A DNA stretch of 64,000 nt from Hydractinia symbiolongicarpus (Eukaryota > Cnidaria > Hydrozoa > Anthoathecata > Hydractiniidae), in contig NC_079875.1 of the NCBI RefSeq assembly GCF_029227915.1, positions 1,178,001 through 1,242,000 of the forward strand, read 5' to 3'. Both the position numbers and the translations under genes were made by a program. This document shows positions 1 to 13,400 of the stretch, piece by piece. The first letter of the stretch is position 1; the number at the start of each line of letters is the position of its first letter. The notes beneath the pieces were generated by a model, which worked only from the letters and a program-made list of their open reading frames with translations, ran no database searches and was not told where the DNA came from.

Positions 1-174
1 TCACAGGGTACTTTCTTTGTATACATTCGACTATACGGGCCAAGCCCGGGATTTACGGGAAATCGCGGGTTTTCGTTTGCCGGCCATTAAACCGCTTTCA
101 TTAAGCGTCTCATAAAAAATGAAAACATTTCTGAAAACTACAAGTCTCATGCGTTGTAGTGGTGAAAATATAAT

Positions 175-1392
175 TTAAAAATTCGTTCGGGAAATGACTT
201 TACTCACTGGGTACTTTCCTTGCATACTTTTGACTATACGGGCCGAGTCCGGGATTTACGGGAAATCGCGGGTTTTTGTTTGCCGGCGATTAAACTTCTT
301 TTATTCAGCGTGTCATCAAAAATGAAAAAATTTTTAAAAACTACAAGTCTCATGGTTTTTAGTGGTAAAATAATAATTTAAAAAATCGTTTGGGAAATGA
401 GTTTAAACCCTGGTTACTTTCTTTGTATACTTTTAACTATACGGGCCGAGTCCGGGAATTACGGGAAATCGCAGGTTTTCGTTTGCCGCCGATTAAACTT
501 CTTTTATTCAGAGTCTCATCAAAAATGAAAACATTTTTGAAAACTACAAGTCTCATGCGTTTTAGTGGTGAAAAAATAATTTAAAAAATCGTTCGGGAAA
601 TGAGTTTACACCCTGGGTACCCTCTTTGTATACTTTTGACTATACGGGCCGAGTCCGGGATTTACGGGAAATCGCAGGTTTTCGTTTGCCGGCGATTAAA
701 CTTCTTTTATTCAGCGTCTCATCAAAATAGAAAACATTTTTGAAAACTACAAGTCTCATGCGTTTTAGTGGTGAAAAAATAATTTAAAAATTCGTTAGGG
801 AAATGAGTTTACTCACTGGGTACTTTCCTTGTATACTTTTGACTATACGGGCCGAGACCGGGATTTACGGGAAATTGCGGGTTTTTGTTTGCCGGCGATT
901 AAACTTCTTTTATTCAGCGTGTCATCAAAAATGAAAAAATTTTTAAAAACTACAAGTCTCATGGTTTTTAGTGGTAAAATAATAATTTAAAAAATCGTTT
1001 GGGAAATGAGTTTACACCCTGGGTACTTTCTTTGTATACTTTTAACTATACGGGCCGAGTCCAGGAATTACGGGAAATCGCAGGTTTTCGTTTGCCGCCG
1101 ATTAAACTTCTTTTATTCAGAGTCTCATCAAAAATGAAAACATTTTTGAAAACTACAAGTCTCATGCGTTTTAGTGGTGAAAAAATAATTTAAAAAATCG
1201 TTCGGGAAATGAGTTTACACCCTGGGTACCCTCTTTGTATACTTTTGACTATACGGGCCGAGTCCGGGATTTACGGGAAATCGCAGGTTTTCGTTTGCCC
1301 GCGATTAAACTTCTTTTATTCAGCGTCTCATCAAAATTGAAAACATTTTTGAAAACTACAAGTCTCATGCGTTTTAGTGGTGAAAAAATAAT
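175..1392 (+). repeat. 609-bp (3-monomer) HOR, two copies
   Basis: Positions 175-783 and 784-1392 match at an offset of 609 bp. Shared markers include the GCCGCCGATT variant (about 484 and 1093), TTTTAACTATA and CATGGTTTTTAGTGGTAAAA. A few differences exist, such as GTTCGGG versus GTTAGGG. A related block at offset 812 carries GGAATTACGGG again at 1876, and 1400-1815 is repeated at 2618-3033 (offset 1218), so the first 3 kb is a mosaic of short duplications. Confidence 0.75.
519..540. repeat. Perfect inverted repeat inside the monomer
   Basis: TCAAAAATG, then AAAA, then CATTTTTGA: 9-bp arms that are exact reverse complements around a 4-base spacer, at monomer positions 128-149. It is present in every monomer that has CATTTTTGA. 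In monomers with CATTTTTAA the arms shorten to 7 bp. It could extrude as a small hairpin or act as a dyad-symmetric binding site; neither is shown by the sequence. This entry is an example of an array-wide element. Confidence 0.8.
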
Positions 1393-4300
1393 TTAAAAAA
1401 TCGTTCGGGAAATGAGTTTACACGCTGGGTACTTCCTTTGTATACTTTTGACTATACGGGCCGAGTCCAAGATTTACGGGAAATCGCAGGTTTTCGTTTG
1501 CCGGCGATTAAACTTCTTTTATTCAGCGTCTCATCAAAAATGAAAACATTTTTGAAAACTACAAGTCTCATACGTTTTAGTGGTGAAATAATAATTTAAA
1601 AAATCGTTTGGGAAATGAGTTTACGCCCTGGGTACTTTCTTTGTATACTTTTGACTATACGGGCCGAGTCCAGGATTTACGGGAAATTGCGGGTTTTCGT
1701 TTGCCGGCGATTAAACTTCTTTTATTCAGCGTCTCATCAAAAATGAAAACATTTTTGAAAACTACAAGTCTCATGCGTTTTAGTGGTGAAAAAATAATTT
1801 AAAAAATCGTTCGGAAAATGAGTTTACGCCCTGGGTACTTTCTTTGTATACTTTTGACTATACGGGCCGAGTCCGGGAATTACGGGAAATCGCAGGTTTT
1901 CGTTTGCCGCCGATTAAACTTCTTTTATTCAGAGTCTCATCAAAAATGAAAACATTTTTGAAAACTACAAGTCTCATGCGTTTTAGTGGTGAAAAAATAA
2001 TTTAAAAAATCGTTCGGGAAATGAGTTTACACCCTGGGTACCCTCTTTGTATACTTTTGACTATACGGACCGAGTCCGGGATTTACGGGAAATCGCAGGT
2101 TTTCGTTTGCCGGCGATTAAACTTCTTTTATTCAGCGTCTCATCAAAATTGAAAACATTTTTGAAAACTACAAGTCTCATGCGTTTTAGTGGTGAAAAAA
2201 TAATTTAAAAATTCGTTAGGGAAATGAGTTTACTCACTGGGTACTTTCCTTGTATACTTTTGACTATACGGGCCGAGACCGGGATTTACGGGAAATTGCC
2301 GGTTTTCGTTTGCCGGCGATTAAACTTCTTTTATTCAGCGTGTCATCAAAAATGAAAAATTTTTTTAAAACTACAAGTCTCATGGGCTTTAGTGGTGAAA
2401 TAATAATTTAAAAAATCTTTTGGGAAATGAGTTTACTCCTTGGGTACTTTCTTTGTATACTTTTGACTATACGTGCCGAGTACGGGATTTACGGGAAATC
2501 GCAGGATTTCGTTTGCCGGCAATTAAACTTCTTTTATTCAGCGTATCATCAAAAATGAAAACATTTTTGAAAACTACAAGTCTCATGCGTTTTAGTGGTG
2601 AAAAAATAATTTAAAAAATCGTTCGGGAAATGAGTTTACACGCTGGGTACTTCCTTTGTATACTTTTGACTATACGGGCCGAGTCCAAGACTTACGGGAA
2701 ATCGCAGGTTTTCGTTTGCCGGCGATTAAACTTCTTTTATTCAGCGTCTCATCAAAAATGAAAACATTTTTGAAAACTACAAGTCTCATACGTTTTAGTG
2801 GTGAAATAATAATTTAAAAAATCGTTTGGGAAATGAGTTTACGCCCTGGGTACTTTCTTTGTATACTTTTGACTATACGGGCCGAGTCCAGGATTTACGG
2901 GAAATTGCGGGTTTTCGTTTGCCGGCGATTAAACTTCTTTTAATCAGCGTCTCATCAAAAATGAAAACATTTTTGAAAACTACAAGTCTCATGCGTTTTA
3001 GTGGTGAAAAAATAAATTAAAAAATCGTTCGGGAAATGAGTTTACTCACAGGGTACTTCCTTTGTATACTTTTGACTATACGGGCCGAGTCCAAGGTTTA
3101 CGGGAAATCGCAGGTTTTCGTTTGCCGGCGATTAAACTTCTTTTATTCAGCGTCTCATCAAAAATGAAAACATTTTTGAAAACTACAAGTCTCATACGTT
3201 TTAGTGGTGAAGAAATAATTTAAAAATTCGTTCTGGAAATGAGTTTACTCACTGGGTACTTTCCTTGTATACTTTTAACTATACGGGCCGAGTCCGGGAT
3301 TAACGGGAAATCGCAGGTTTTCGTTTGCCGGCGATTAAACTTCTTTTATTCAGCGTCTCATCAAAAATGAAAACATTTTTAAAAACTACAAGTCTCATGG
3401 GCTTTAGTGGTGAAATAATAATTTAAAAAATCGTTTGGGAAATGAGTTTACTCCCTGGGTACTTTCTTTGTATACTTTTGACTATACGGGCCAAGTCCAG
3501 GATTTACGGGAAATTGCGGGTTTTCGTTTGCCGGCGATTAAACTTCTTTTATTCAGCGTCTCATCAAAAATGAAAACAGTTTTGAAAACTACAAGACTCA
3601 TACGTTTTAGTGGTGAAAAAATAATTTAAAAATTCGTTCTGGAAATGAGTTTACTCACTGGGTACTTTCCTTGTATACTTTTAACTATACGGGCCGAGTC
3701 CGGGATTTACGGGAAATCGCAGGTTTTCGTTTGCCTGCGATTAAACTTCTTTTATTCAGCGTCTCATCAAAAATGAAAACATTTTTAAAAACTACAAGTC
3801 TCATGGGCTTTAGTGGTGAAATAATAATTTAAAAAATCGTTTGGGAAATGAGTTTACTCCCTGGGTACTTTCTTTGTATACTTTTGACTATACGGGCCGA
3901 GTCCAGGATTTACGGGAAATTGCGGGTTTTCGTTTGCCGGCGATTAAACTTCTTTTATTCAGCGTCTCATCAAAAATGAAAACATTTTTGAAAACTACAA
4001 GTCTCATGCGTTTTAGTGGTGAAAAAATAAATTAAAAAATCGTTCTGGAAATGAGTTTACTCACAGGGTACTTTCTTTGTATACATTCGACTATACGGGC
4101 CAAGCCGAGATTTACGGGAAATCGCGGGTTTTCGTTTGCCGGCGATTAAACCTCTTTCATTAAGCCTCTCATCAAAAATGAAAACATTTTTAAAAGCTAC
4201 AAGTCTCATGCGTTTTAGTGGTGAAAAAAAAATTTAAAAAATCGTTCGGGAAGTGAGTTTACTCCCTGGGTACTTTCTTTGTATACATTCGACTATACGG

Positions 4301-5733
4301 GCCAAGCCCGGGATTTACGGGAAATCGCGGGATTTCGTTTCCCGGCGATTAAACCTCTTTTATTAAGCGTCTCATCAAAAATGAAAACATTTTTGAAAAC
4401 TACAAGTCTCATGCGTTTTAGTGGTGAAAAAATAATTTAAAAAATCGTTCGGGAAATGAGTTTACACCCTGGATACTTTCTTTGTATACTTTTAACTATA
4501 CTTGCCGAGTCCAAGATTTACGGGAAATCGCAGGTTTTCGTTTGCCGGCGATTAAACTTCTTTTATTCAGCGTCTCATCAAAAATGAAAACATTTTTGAA
4601 AACTACAAGTCTCATAGGTTTTAGTGGTGAAAAAATAATTTAAAAATTCGTTCTGCAAATGAGTTTACTCACTGGGTACTTTCCTTGTATACTTTTAACT
4701 ATACGGGCCGAGTCCGGGATTTACGGGAAATCGCGGGTTTTCGTTTGCCGGCGATTAAACTTCTTTTATTCAGCGTCTCATCAAAAATGAAAACATTTTT
4801 AAAAAATACAAGTCTGATGGGCTTTAGTGGTGAAAAAATAAATTAAAAAATCGTTCTGGAAATGAGTTTACTTACAGGGTACTTTCTTTGTATACATTCG
4901 ACTATACGGGTCAAGCCCGGGATTTACGGGAAATCTCGGGTTTTCGTTTGCCGGCGATTAAACCTCTTTCATTAAGCGTCTCATCAAAAATGAAAACATT
5001 TTTGAAAACTACAAGTCTCATGCGTTTTAGTGGTGAAAAAATAATTTAAAAAATAGTTCGGGAAATGAGTTTACACGCTGGGTACTTCCTTTGTATACTT
5101 TTGACTATACGGCCGAGTCCAAGATTTACGGGAAATCGCAGGTTTTCGTTTGCCGGCGATTAAACTTCTTTTATTCAGCGTCTCATCAAAAATGAAAACA
5201 TTTTTGAAAACTACAAGTCTCATACGTTTTAGTGGTGAAATAATAATTTAAAAAATCGTTCGGGAAATGAGTTTACTCCCTGGGTACTTTCTTTGTATAC
5301 ATTCGACTATACGGGCCAAGCCCGGGATTTACGGGAAATCGCGGGATTTCGTTTGCCGGCAATTAAACTTCTTTTATTCAGCGTCTCATCAAAAATGAAA
5401 ACATTTTTGAAAACTACAAGTCTCATACGTTTTAGTGGTGAAATAATAATTTAAAAAATCGTTTGGGAAATGAGTTTACGCCCTGGGTACTTTCTTTGTA
5501 TACTTTTGACTATACGGGCCGAGTCCAGGATTTACGGGAAATTGCGGGTTTTCGTTTGCCGGCGATTAAACTTCTTTTATTCAGCGTCTCATCAAAATTG
5601 AAAACATTTTTGAAAACTACAAGTCTCATGCGTTTTAGTGGTGAAAAAATAAATTAAAAAATCGTTCGAGAAATGAGTTTACACCCTGGGTACTTCCTTT
5701 GCATACTTTTGACTATACGGGCCGAGTCCAAGG
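1393..5733 (+). repeat. Mosaic B-type monomers with interspersed A-type monomers
   Basis: This stretch has no single dominant period. 1400-1815 recurs at 2618-3033. B-type monomers predominate up to 4.06 kb, and A-type monomers (CATTCGAC, CCAAGCCC, CTTTCATTAAGC) appear from there. The block of about 3580-5020 recurs at about 7029-8469 (offset 3449) with few differences, sharing the CCAAGCCGAGATTT deletion, the GTTTCCCGGCG variant and the ACTATACTTGCC variant. No gene or foreign insertion is seen. Confidence 0.7.
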
Positions 5734-6963
5734 TTTACGGGAAATCGCAGGTTTTCGTTTGCCGGCGATTAAACGTCTTTTATTCAGCGTCTCATCAATA
5801 ATGAAAACATTTTTGAAAACTACAAGTCTCATACGTTTTAGTGGTGAAAAAATAATTTAAAAATTCGTTGTGGAAATGAGTTTACTCACTGGGTACTTTC
5901 CTTGTATACTTTTAACTATACGGGCCGAGTCCGGGATTTACGGGAAATCGCAGGTTTTCGTTTGCCGGCGATTAAACTTCTTTTATTCAGCGTCTCATCA
6001 AAAATGAAAACTTTTTTAAAAACTACAAGTCTCATGGGCTTTAGTGGTGAAATAATAATTTAAAAAATCGTTTGGGAAATGAGTTTACTCCCTGGGTACT
6101 TTCTTTGTATACTTTTGACTATACGGGCCGAGTCCAGGATTTACGGGAAATCGCAGGTTTTCGTTTGCCGGCGATTAAACGTCTTTTATTCAGCGTCTCA
6201 TCAATAATGAAAACATTTTTGAAAACTACAAGTCTCATACGTTTTAGTGGTGAAAAAATAATTTAAAAATTCGTTGTGGAAATGAGTTTACTCACTGGGT
6301 ACTTTCCTTGTATACTTTTAACTATACGGGCCGAGTCCGGGATTTACGGGAAATCGCAGGTTTTCGTTTGCCGGCGATTAAACTTCTTTTATTCAGCGTC
6401 TCATCAAAAATGAAAACTTTTTTAAAAACTACAAGTCTCATGGGCTTTAGTGGTGAAATAATAATTTAAAAAATCGTTTGGGAAATGAGTTTACTCCCTG
6501 GGTACTTTCTTTGTATACTTTTGACTATACGGGCCGAGTCCAGGATTTACGGGAAATCGCAGGTTTTCGTTTGCCGGCGATTAAACGTCTTTTATTCAGC
6601 GTCTCATCAATAATGAAAACATTTTTGAAAACTACAAGTCTCATACGTTTTAGTGGTGAAAAAATAATTTAAAAATTCGTTGTGGAAATGAGTTTACTCA
6701 CTGGGTACTTTCCTTGTATACTTTTAACTATACGGGCCGAGTCCGGGATTTACGGGAAATCGCAGGTTTTCGTTTGCCGGCGATTAAACTTCTTTTATTC
6801 AGCGTCTCATCAAAAATGAAAACTTTTTTAAAAACTACAAGTCTCATGGGCTTTAGTGGTGAAATAATAATTTAAAAAATCGTTTGGGAAATGAGTTTAC
6901 TCCCTGGGTACTTTCTTTGTATACTTTTGACTATACGGGCCGAGTCCAGGATTTACGGGAAAT
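5734..6963 (+). repeat. 406-bp dimer HOR, three tandem copies
   Basis: Three consecutive dimers repeat at exactly 406 bp. Diagnostic variants shared by all three are AAACGTCTTTTATT, CATCAATAATG and TTCGTTGTGG in the first monomer, and AACTTTTTTAAAAAC with CATGGGCTTT in the second. By eye the copies are identical or nearly so. The left edge is set by GTCCAAGG versus GTCCAGGA just before TTTACGGG, and the right edge by AATCGCAGG changing to AATTGCGGG at 6964. Confidence 0.85.
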
Positions 6964-7003
6964 TGCGGGTTTTCGTTTGCCGGCGATTAAACTTCTTTTA
7001 TTC

Positions 7004-10000
7004 AGCGTCTCATCAAAAATGAAAACATTTTTGAAAACTACAAGTCTCATACGTTTTAGTGGTGAAAAAATAATTTAAAAATTCGTTCTTGAAATGAGTT
7101 TACTCACTGGGTACTTTCCTTGTATACTTTTAACTATACGGGCCGAGTCCGGGATTTACGGGAAATCGCAGGTTTTCGTTTGCCTGCGATTAAACTTCTT
7201 TTATTCAGCGTCTCATCAAAAATGAAAACATTTTTAAAAACTACAAGTCTCATGGGCTTTAGTGGTGAAATAATAATTTAAAAAATCGTTTGGGAAATGA
7301 GTTTACTCCCTGGGTACTTTCTTTGTATACTTTTGACTATACGGGCCGAGTCAAGGATTTACGGGAAATTGCGGGTTTTCGTTTGCCGGCGATTAAACTT
7401 CTTTTATTCAGCGTCTCATCAAAAATGAAAACATTTTTGAAAACTACAAGTCTCATGCGTTTTAGTGGTGAAAAAATAAATTAAAAAATCGTTCTGGAAA
7501 TGAGTTTACTCACAGGGTACTTTCTTTGTATACATTCGACTATACGGGCCAAGCCGAGATTTACGGGAAATCGCGGGTTTTCGTTTGCCGGCGATTAAAC
7601 CTCTTTCATTAAGCCTCTCATCAAAAATGAAAACATTTTTAAAAGCTACAAGTCTCATGCGTTTTAGTGGTGAAAAAAAAAATTAAAAAATCGTTCGGGA
7701 AATGAGTTTACTCCCTGGGTACTTTCTTTGTATACATTCGACTATACGGGCCAAGCCCGGGATTTACGGGAAATCGCGGGATTTCGTTTCCCGGCGATTA
7801 AACCTCTTTTATTAAGCGTCTCATCAAAAATGAAAACATTTTTGAAAACTACAAGTCTCATGCGTTTTAGTGGTGAAAAAATAATTTAAAAAATCGTTCG
7901 GGAAATGAGTTTACACCCTGGATACTTTCTTTGTATACTTTTGACTATACTTGCCGAGTCCAAGATGTACGGGAAATCGCAGGTTTTCGTTTGCCGGCGA
8001 TTAAACTTCTTTTATTCAGCGTCTCATCAAAAATGAAAACATTTTTGAAAACTACAAGTCTCATAGGTTTTAGTGGTGAAAAAATAATTTAAAAATTCGT
8101 TCTGGAAATGAGTTTACTCACTGGGTACTTTCCTTGTATACTTTTAACTATACGGACCGAGTCCGGGATTTACGGGAAATCGCGGGTTTTCGTTTGCCGG
8201 CGATTAAACTTCTTTTATTCAGCGTCTCATCAAAAATGAAAACATTTTTAAAAAATACAAGTCTGATGGGCTTTAGTGGTGAAAAAATAAATTAAAAAAT
8301 CGTTCTGGAAATGAGTTTACTTACAGGGTACTTTCTTTGTATACATTCGACTATACGGGCCAAGCCCGGGATTTACGGGAAATCTCGGGTTTTCGTTTGC
8401 CGGCGATTAAACCTCTTTCATTAAGCGTCTCATCAAAAATGAAAACATTTTTGAAAACTACAAGTCTCATACGTTTTAGTGGTGAAAAAATAATTTAAAA
8501 ATTCGTTCTTGAAATGAGTTTACTCACTGGGTACTTTCCTTGTATACTTTTAACTATACGGACCGAGTCCGGGATTTACGGGAAATCGCGGGTTTTCGTT
8601 TGCCGGCGATTAAACTTCTTTTATTCAGCGTCTCATCAAAAATGAAAACATTTTTAAAAAATACAAGTCTGATGGGCTTTAGTGGTGAAAAAATAAATTA
8701 AAAAATCGTTCTGGAAATGAGTTTACTTACAGGGTACTTTCTTTGTATACATTCGACTATACGGGCCAAGCCCGGGATTTACGGGAAATCTCGGGTTTTC
8801 GTTTGCCGGCGATTAAACCTCTTTCATTAAGCGTCTCATCAAAAATGAAAACATTTTTGAAAACTACAAGTCTCATACGTTTTAGTGGTGAAAAAATAAT
8901 TTAAAAATTCGTTCTTGAAATGAGTTTACTCACTGGGTACTTTCCTTGTATACTTTTAACTATACGGGCCGAGTCCGGGATTTACGGGAAATCGCAGGTT
9001 TTCCTTTGCCTGCGATTAAACTTCTTTTATTCAGCGTCTCATCAAAAATGAAAACATTTTTAAAAACTACAAGTCTCATGGGCTTTAGTGGTGAAATAAT
9101 AATTTAAAAAATCGTTTGGGAAATGAGTTTACTCCCTGGGTACTTTCTTTGTATACTTTTGACTATACGGGCCGAGTCAAGGATTTACGGGAAATTGCGG
9201 GTTTTCGTTTGCCGGCGATTAAACTTCTTTTATTCAGCGTCTCATCAAAAATGAAAACATTTTTGAAAACTACAAGTCTCATGCGTTTTAGTGGTGAAAA
9301 AATAAATTAAAAAATCGTTCTGGAAATGAGTTTACTCACAGGGTACTTTCTTTGTATACATTCGACTATACGGGCCAAGCCGAGATTTACGGGAAATCGC
9401 GGGTTTTCGTTTGCCGGCGATTAAACCTCTTTCATTAAGCCTCTCATCAAAAATGAAAACATTTTTAAAAGCTACAATTCTCATGCGTTTTAGTGGTGAA
9501 AAAAAAAATTAAAAAATCGTTCGGGAAATGAGTTTACTCCCTGGGTACTTTCTTTGTATACATTCGACTATACGGGCCAAGCCCGGGATTTACGGGAAAT
9601 CGCGGGATTTCGTTTCCCGGCGATTAAACCTCTTTTATTAAGCGTCTCATCAAAAATGAAAACATTTTTGAAAACTACAAGTCTCATGCGTTTTAGTGGT
9701 GAAAAAATAATTTAAAAAATCGTTCGGGAAATGAGTTTACACCCTGGATACTTTCTTTGTATACTTTTGACTATACTTGCCGAGTCCAAGATGTACGGGA
9801 AATCGCAGGTTTTCGTTTGCCGGCGATTAAACTTCTTTTATTTAGCGTCTCATCAAAAATGAAAACATTTTTGAAAACTACAAGTCTCATAGGTTTTAGT
9901 GGTGAAAAAATAATTTAAAAATTCGTTCTGGAAATGAGTTTACTCACTGGGTACTTTCCTTGTATACTTTTAACTATACGGACCGAGTCCGGGATTTACG

Positions 10001-10296
10001 GGAAATCGCGGGTTTTCGTTTGCCGGCGATTAAACTTCTTTTATTCAGCGTCTCATCAAAAATGAAAACATTTTTAAAAAATACAAGTCTGATGGGCTTT
10101 AGTGGTGAAAAAATAAATTAAAAAATCGTTCTGGAAATGAGTTTACTTACAGGGTACTTTCTTTGTATACATTCGACTATACGGGCCAAGCCCGGGATTT
10201 ACGGGAAATCTCGGGTTTTCGTTTGCCGGCGATTAAACCTCTTTCATTAAGCGTCTCATCAAAAATGAAAACATTTTTGAAAACTACAAGTCTCAT
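7004..10296 (+). repeat. 1826-bp (9-monomer) HOR, one full and one partial copy
   Basis: 7004-8829 and 8830-10296 match at an offset of 1826 bp. Shared rare markers are TTCGTTCTTG, GAGTCAAGGATTT, CCAAGCCGAGATTT, GTTTCCCGGCG, AAGATGTACGGG and TACGGACCGAG. Inside the first copy a dimer (406 bp) is tandemly duplicated: ACTTACAGGGTAC lies at about 8318 and 8724. The left edge lies just after the TTCAGCG/TTAAGCG difference (7003 versus 8829). Confidence 0.8.
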
Positions 10297-10469
10297 GCGT
10301 TTTAGTGGTGAAAAAATAAATTAAAAAAACGTTCTGGAAATGAGTTTACTCACAGGGTACTTTCTTTGTATACATTTGACTATACGGGCCAAGCCCGGGA
10401 TTTACGGGAAATCGCGGGTTTTCGTTTGCCGGCGATTAAACTTCTTTTATTCAGCGTATCATCAAAAAT

Positions 10470-13400
10470 GAAAACATTTTTGAAAACTACAAGTCTCATG
10501 CGTTTTAGTGGTGAAAAAATAATTTAAAAAATTGTTCGGGAAATGAGTTTAAACGCTGGGTACTTCCTTTGTATACTTTTGACTATACGGGCCGAGTCCA
10601 AGATTTACGGGAAATCGCAGGTTTTCGTTTGCCGGCGATTAAACTTCTTTTATTCAGCGTCTCATCAAAAATGAAAACATTTTTGAAAACTACAAGTCTC
10701 ATACGTTTTAGTGGTGAAATAATAATTTAAAAAATCGTTCGGGAAATGAGTTTACTCCCTGGGTACTTTCTTTGTATACATTCGACTATACGGGCCAAGC
10801 CCGGGATTTACGGGAAATCGCGGGATTTCGTTTTTCGGCGATTAAACCTCTTTTATTAAGCGTCTCATCAAAAATGAAAACATTTTTGAAAACTACAAGT
10901 CTCATGCGTTTTAGTGGTGAAAAAATAATTTAAAAAATCGTTCGGGAAATGAGTTTACACCCTGGATACTTTCTTTGTATACTTTTGACTATACTTGCCG
11001 AGTCCAAGATTTACGGGAAATCGCAGGTTTTCGTTTGCCGGCGATTAAACTTCTTTTATTCAGCGTCTCATCAAAAATGAAAACATTTTTGAAAACTACA
11101 AGTCTCATAGGTTTTAGTGGTGAAAAAATACTTTAAAAATTCGTTCTGGAAATGAGTTTACTCACTGGCTACTTTCCTTGTATACTTTTAACTATACGGG
11201 CCGAGTCCGGGATTTACGGGAAATTGCGGGTTTTCGTTTGCCGGCGATTAAACTTCTTTTATTCAGCGTCTCATCAAAAATGAAAACATTTTTAAAAAAT
11301 ACAAGTCTGATGGGCTTTAGTGGTGAAAAAATAAATTAAAAAATCGTTCTGGAATTGAGTTTACTTACAGGGTACTTTCTTTGTATACATTCGACTATAC
11401 GGGCCAAGCCCGGGATTTACGGGAAATCTCGGGTTTTCGTTTGCCGGCGATTAAACCTCTTTCATTAAGCGTCTCATCAAAAATGAAAACATTTTTGAAA
11501 ACTACAAGTCTCATGCGTTTTAGTGGTGAAAAAATAAATTAAAATATCGTTCTGGAAATGAGTTTACTCACAGGGTACTTTCTTTGTATACATTTGACTA
11601 TACGGGCCAAGCCCGGGATTTACGGGAAATCGCGGGTTTTCGTTTGCCGGCGATTAAACTTCTTTTATTCAGCGTATCATCAAAAATGAAAACATTTTTG
11701 AAAACTACAAGTCTCATGCGTTTTAGTGGTGAAAAAATAATTTAAAAAATTGTTCGGGAAATGAGTTTACACGCTGGGTACTTCCTTTGTATACTTTTGA
11801 CTATACGGGCCGAGTCCAAGATTTACGGGAAATCGCAGGTTTTCGTTTGCCGGCGATTAAACTTCTTTTATTCAGCGTCTCATCAGAAATGAAAACATTT
11901 TTGAAAACTACAAGTCTCATACGTTTTAGTGGTGAAATAATAATTTAAAAAATCGTTTGGGAAATGAGTTTACGCCCTGGGTACTTTCTTTGTATACTTT
12001 TGACTATACGGGCCGAGTCCAGGATTTACGGGAAATTGCGGGATTCGTTTGCCGGCGATTAAACTTCTTTTATTCAGCGTCTCATCAAAAATGAAAACAT
12101 TTTTAAAAACTACAAGTCTCATGCGTTTTAGTGGTGAAAAAATAAATTAAAAAATCGTTCGGGAAATGAGTTTACTCACAGGGTACTTCCTTTGTATACT
12201 TTTGACTATACGGGCCGAGTCCAAGATTTACGGGAAATCGCAGGTTTTCGTTTGCCGGCGATTAAACTTCTTTTATTCAGCGTCTCATCAAAAATGAAAA
12301 CATTTTTGAAAACTACAAGTCTCATACGTTTTAGTGGTGAAAAAATAATTTAAAAAATCGTTTGGGAAATGAGTTTACTCCCTGGGTACTTTCTTTGTAT
12401 ACTTTTGACTATACGGGCCGAGTCCAGGATTTACGGGAAATTGCGGGTTTTCGTTTGCCGGCGATTAAACTTCTTTTATTCAGCGTCTCATCAAACATGA
12501 AAACATTTTTGAAAACTACAAGTCTCATGCGTTTTAGTGGTGAAAAAATAATTTAAAAAATTGTGCGGGAAATGAGTTTAAACGCTGGGTACTTCCTTTG
12601 TATACTTTTGACTATACGGGCCGAGTCCAAGATTTACGGGAAATCGCAGGTTTTCGTTTGCCGGCGATTAAACTTCTTTTATTCAGCGTCTCATCAAAAA
12701 TGAAAACATTTTTGAAAACTACAAGTCTCATACGTTTTAGTGGTGAAATAATAATTTAAAAAATCGTTCGGGAAATGAGTTTACTCCCTGGGTACTTTCT
12801 TTGTATACATTCGACTATACGGGCCAAGCCCGGGATTTACGGGAAATCGCGGGATTTCGTTTTTCGGCGATTAAACCTCTTTTATTAAGCGTCTCATCAA
12901 AAATGAAAACATTTTTGAAAACTACAAGTCTCATGCGTTTTAGTGGTGAAAAAATAATTTAAAAAATCGTTCGGGAAATGAGTTTACACCCTGGATACTT
13001 TCTTTGTATACTTTTGACTATACTTGCCGAGTCCAAGATTTACGGGAAATCGCAGGTTTTCGTTTGCCGGCGATTAAACTTCTTTTATTCAGCGTCTCAT
13101 CAAAAATGAAAACATTTTTGAAAACTACAAGTCTCATAGGTTTTAGTGGTGAAAAAATACTTTAAAAATTCGTTCTGGAAATGAGTTTACTCACTGGCTA
13201 CTTTCCTTGTATACTTTTAACTATACGGGCCGAGTCCGGGATTTACGGGAAATTGCGGGTTTTCGTTTGCCGGCGATTAAACTTCTTTTATTCAGCGTCT
13301 CATCAAAAATGAAAACATTTTTAAAAAATACAAGTCTGATGGGCTTTAGTGGTGAAAAAATAAATTAAAAAATCGTTCTGGAATTGAGTTTACTTACAGG

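Noticed and set aside
390-584. Recurrent 64-codon frames, once or so per monomer in many copies, here and at 999, 1608, 2420 and onward
   Set aside because: They open at TTG in TTGGGAAAT or TTGGAAAAT, not ATG. They exist only where a monomer carries that variant, stop at the A/T-rich tail, and change frame every monomer because 203 is not divisible by 3. There is no promoter, ribosome-site or gene context. They are by-products of the repeat.
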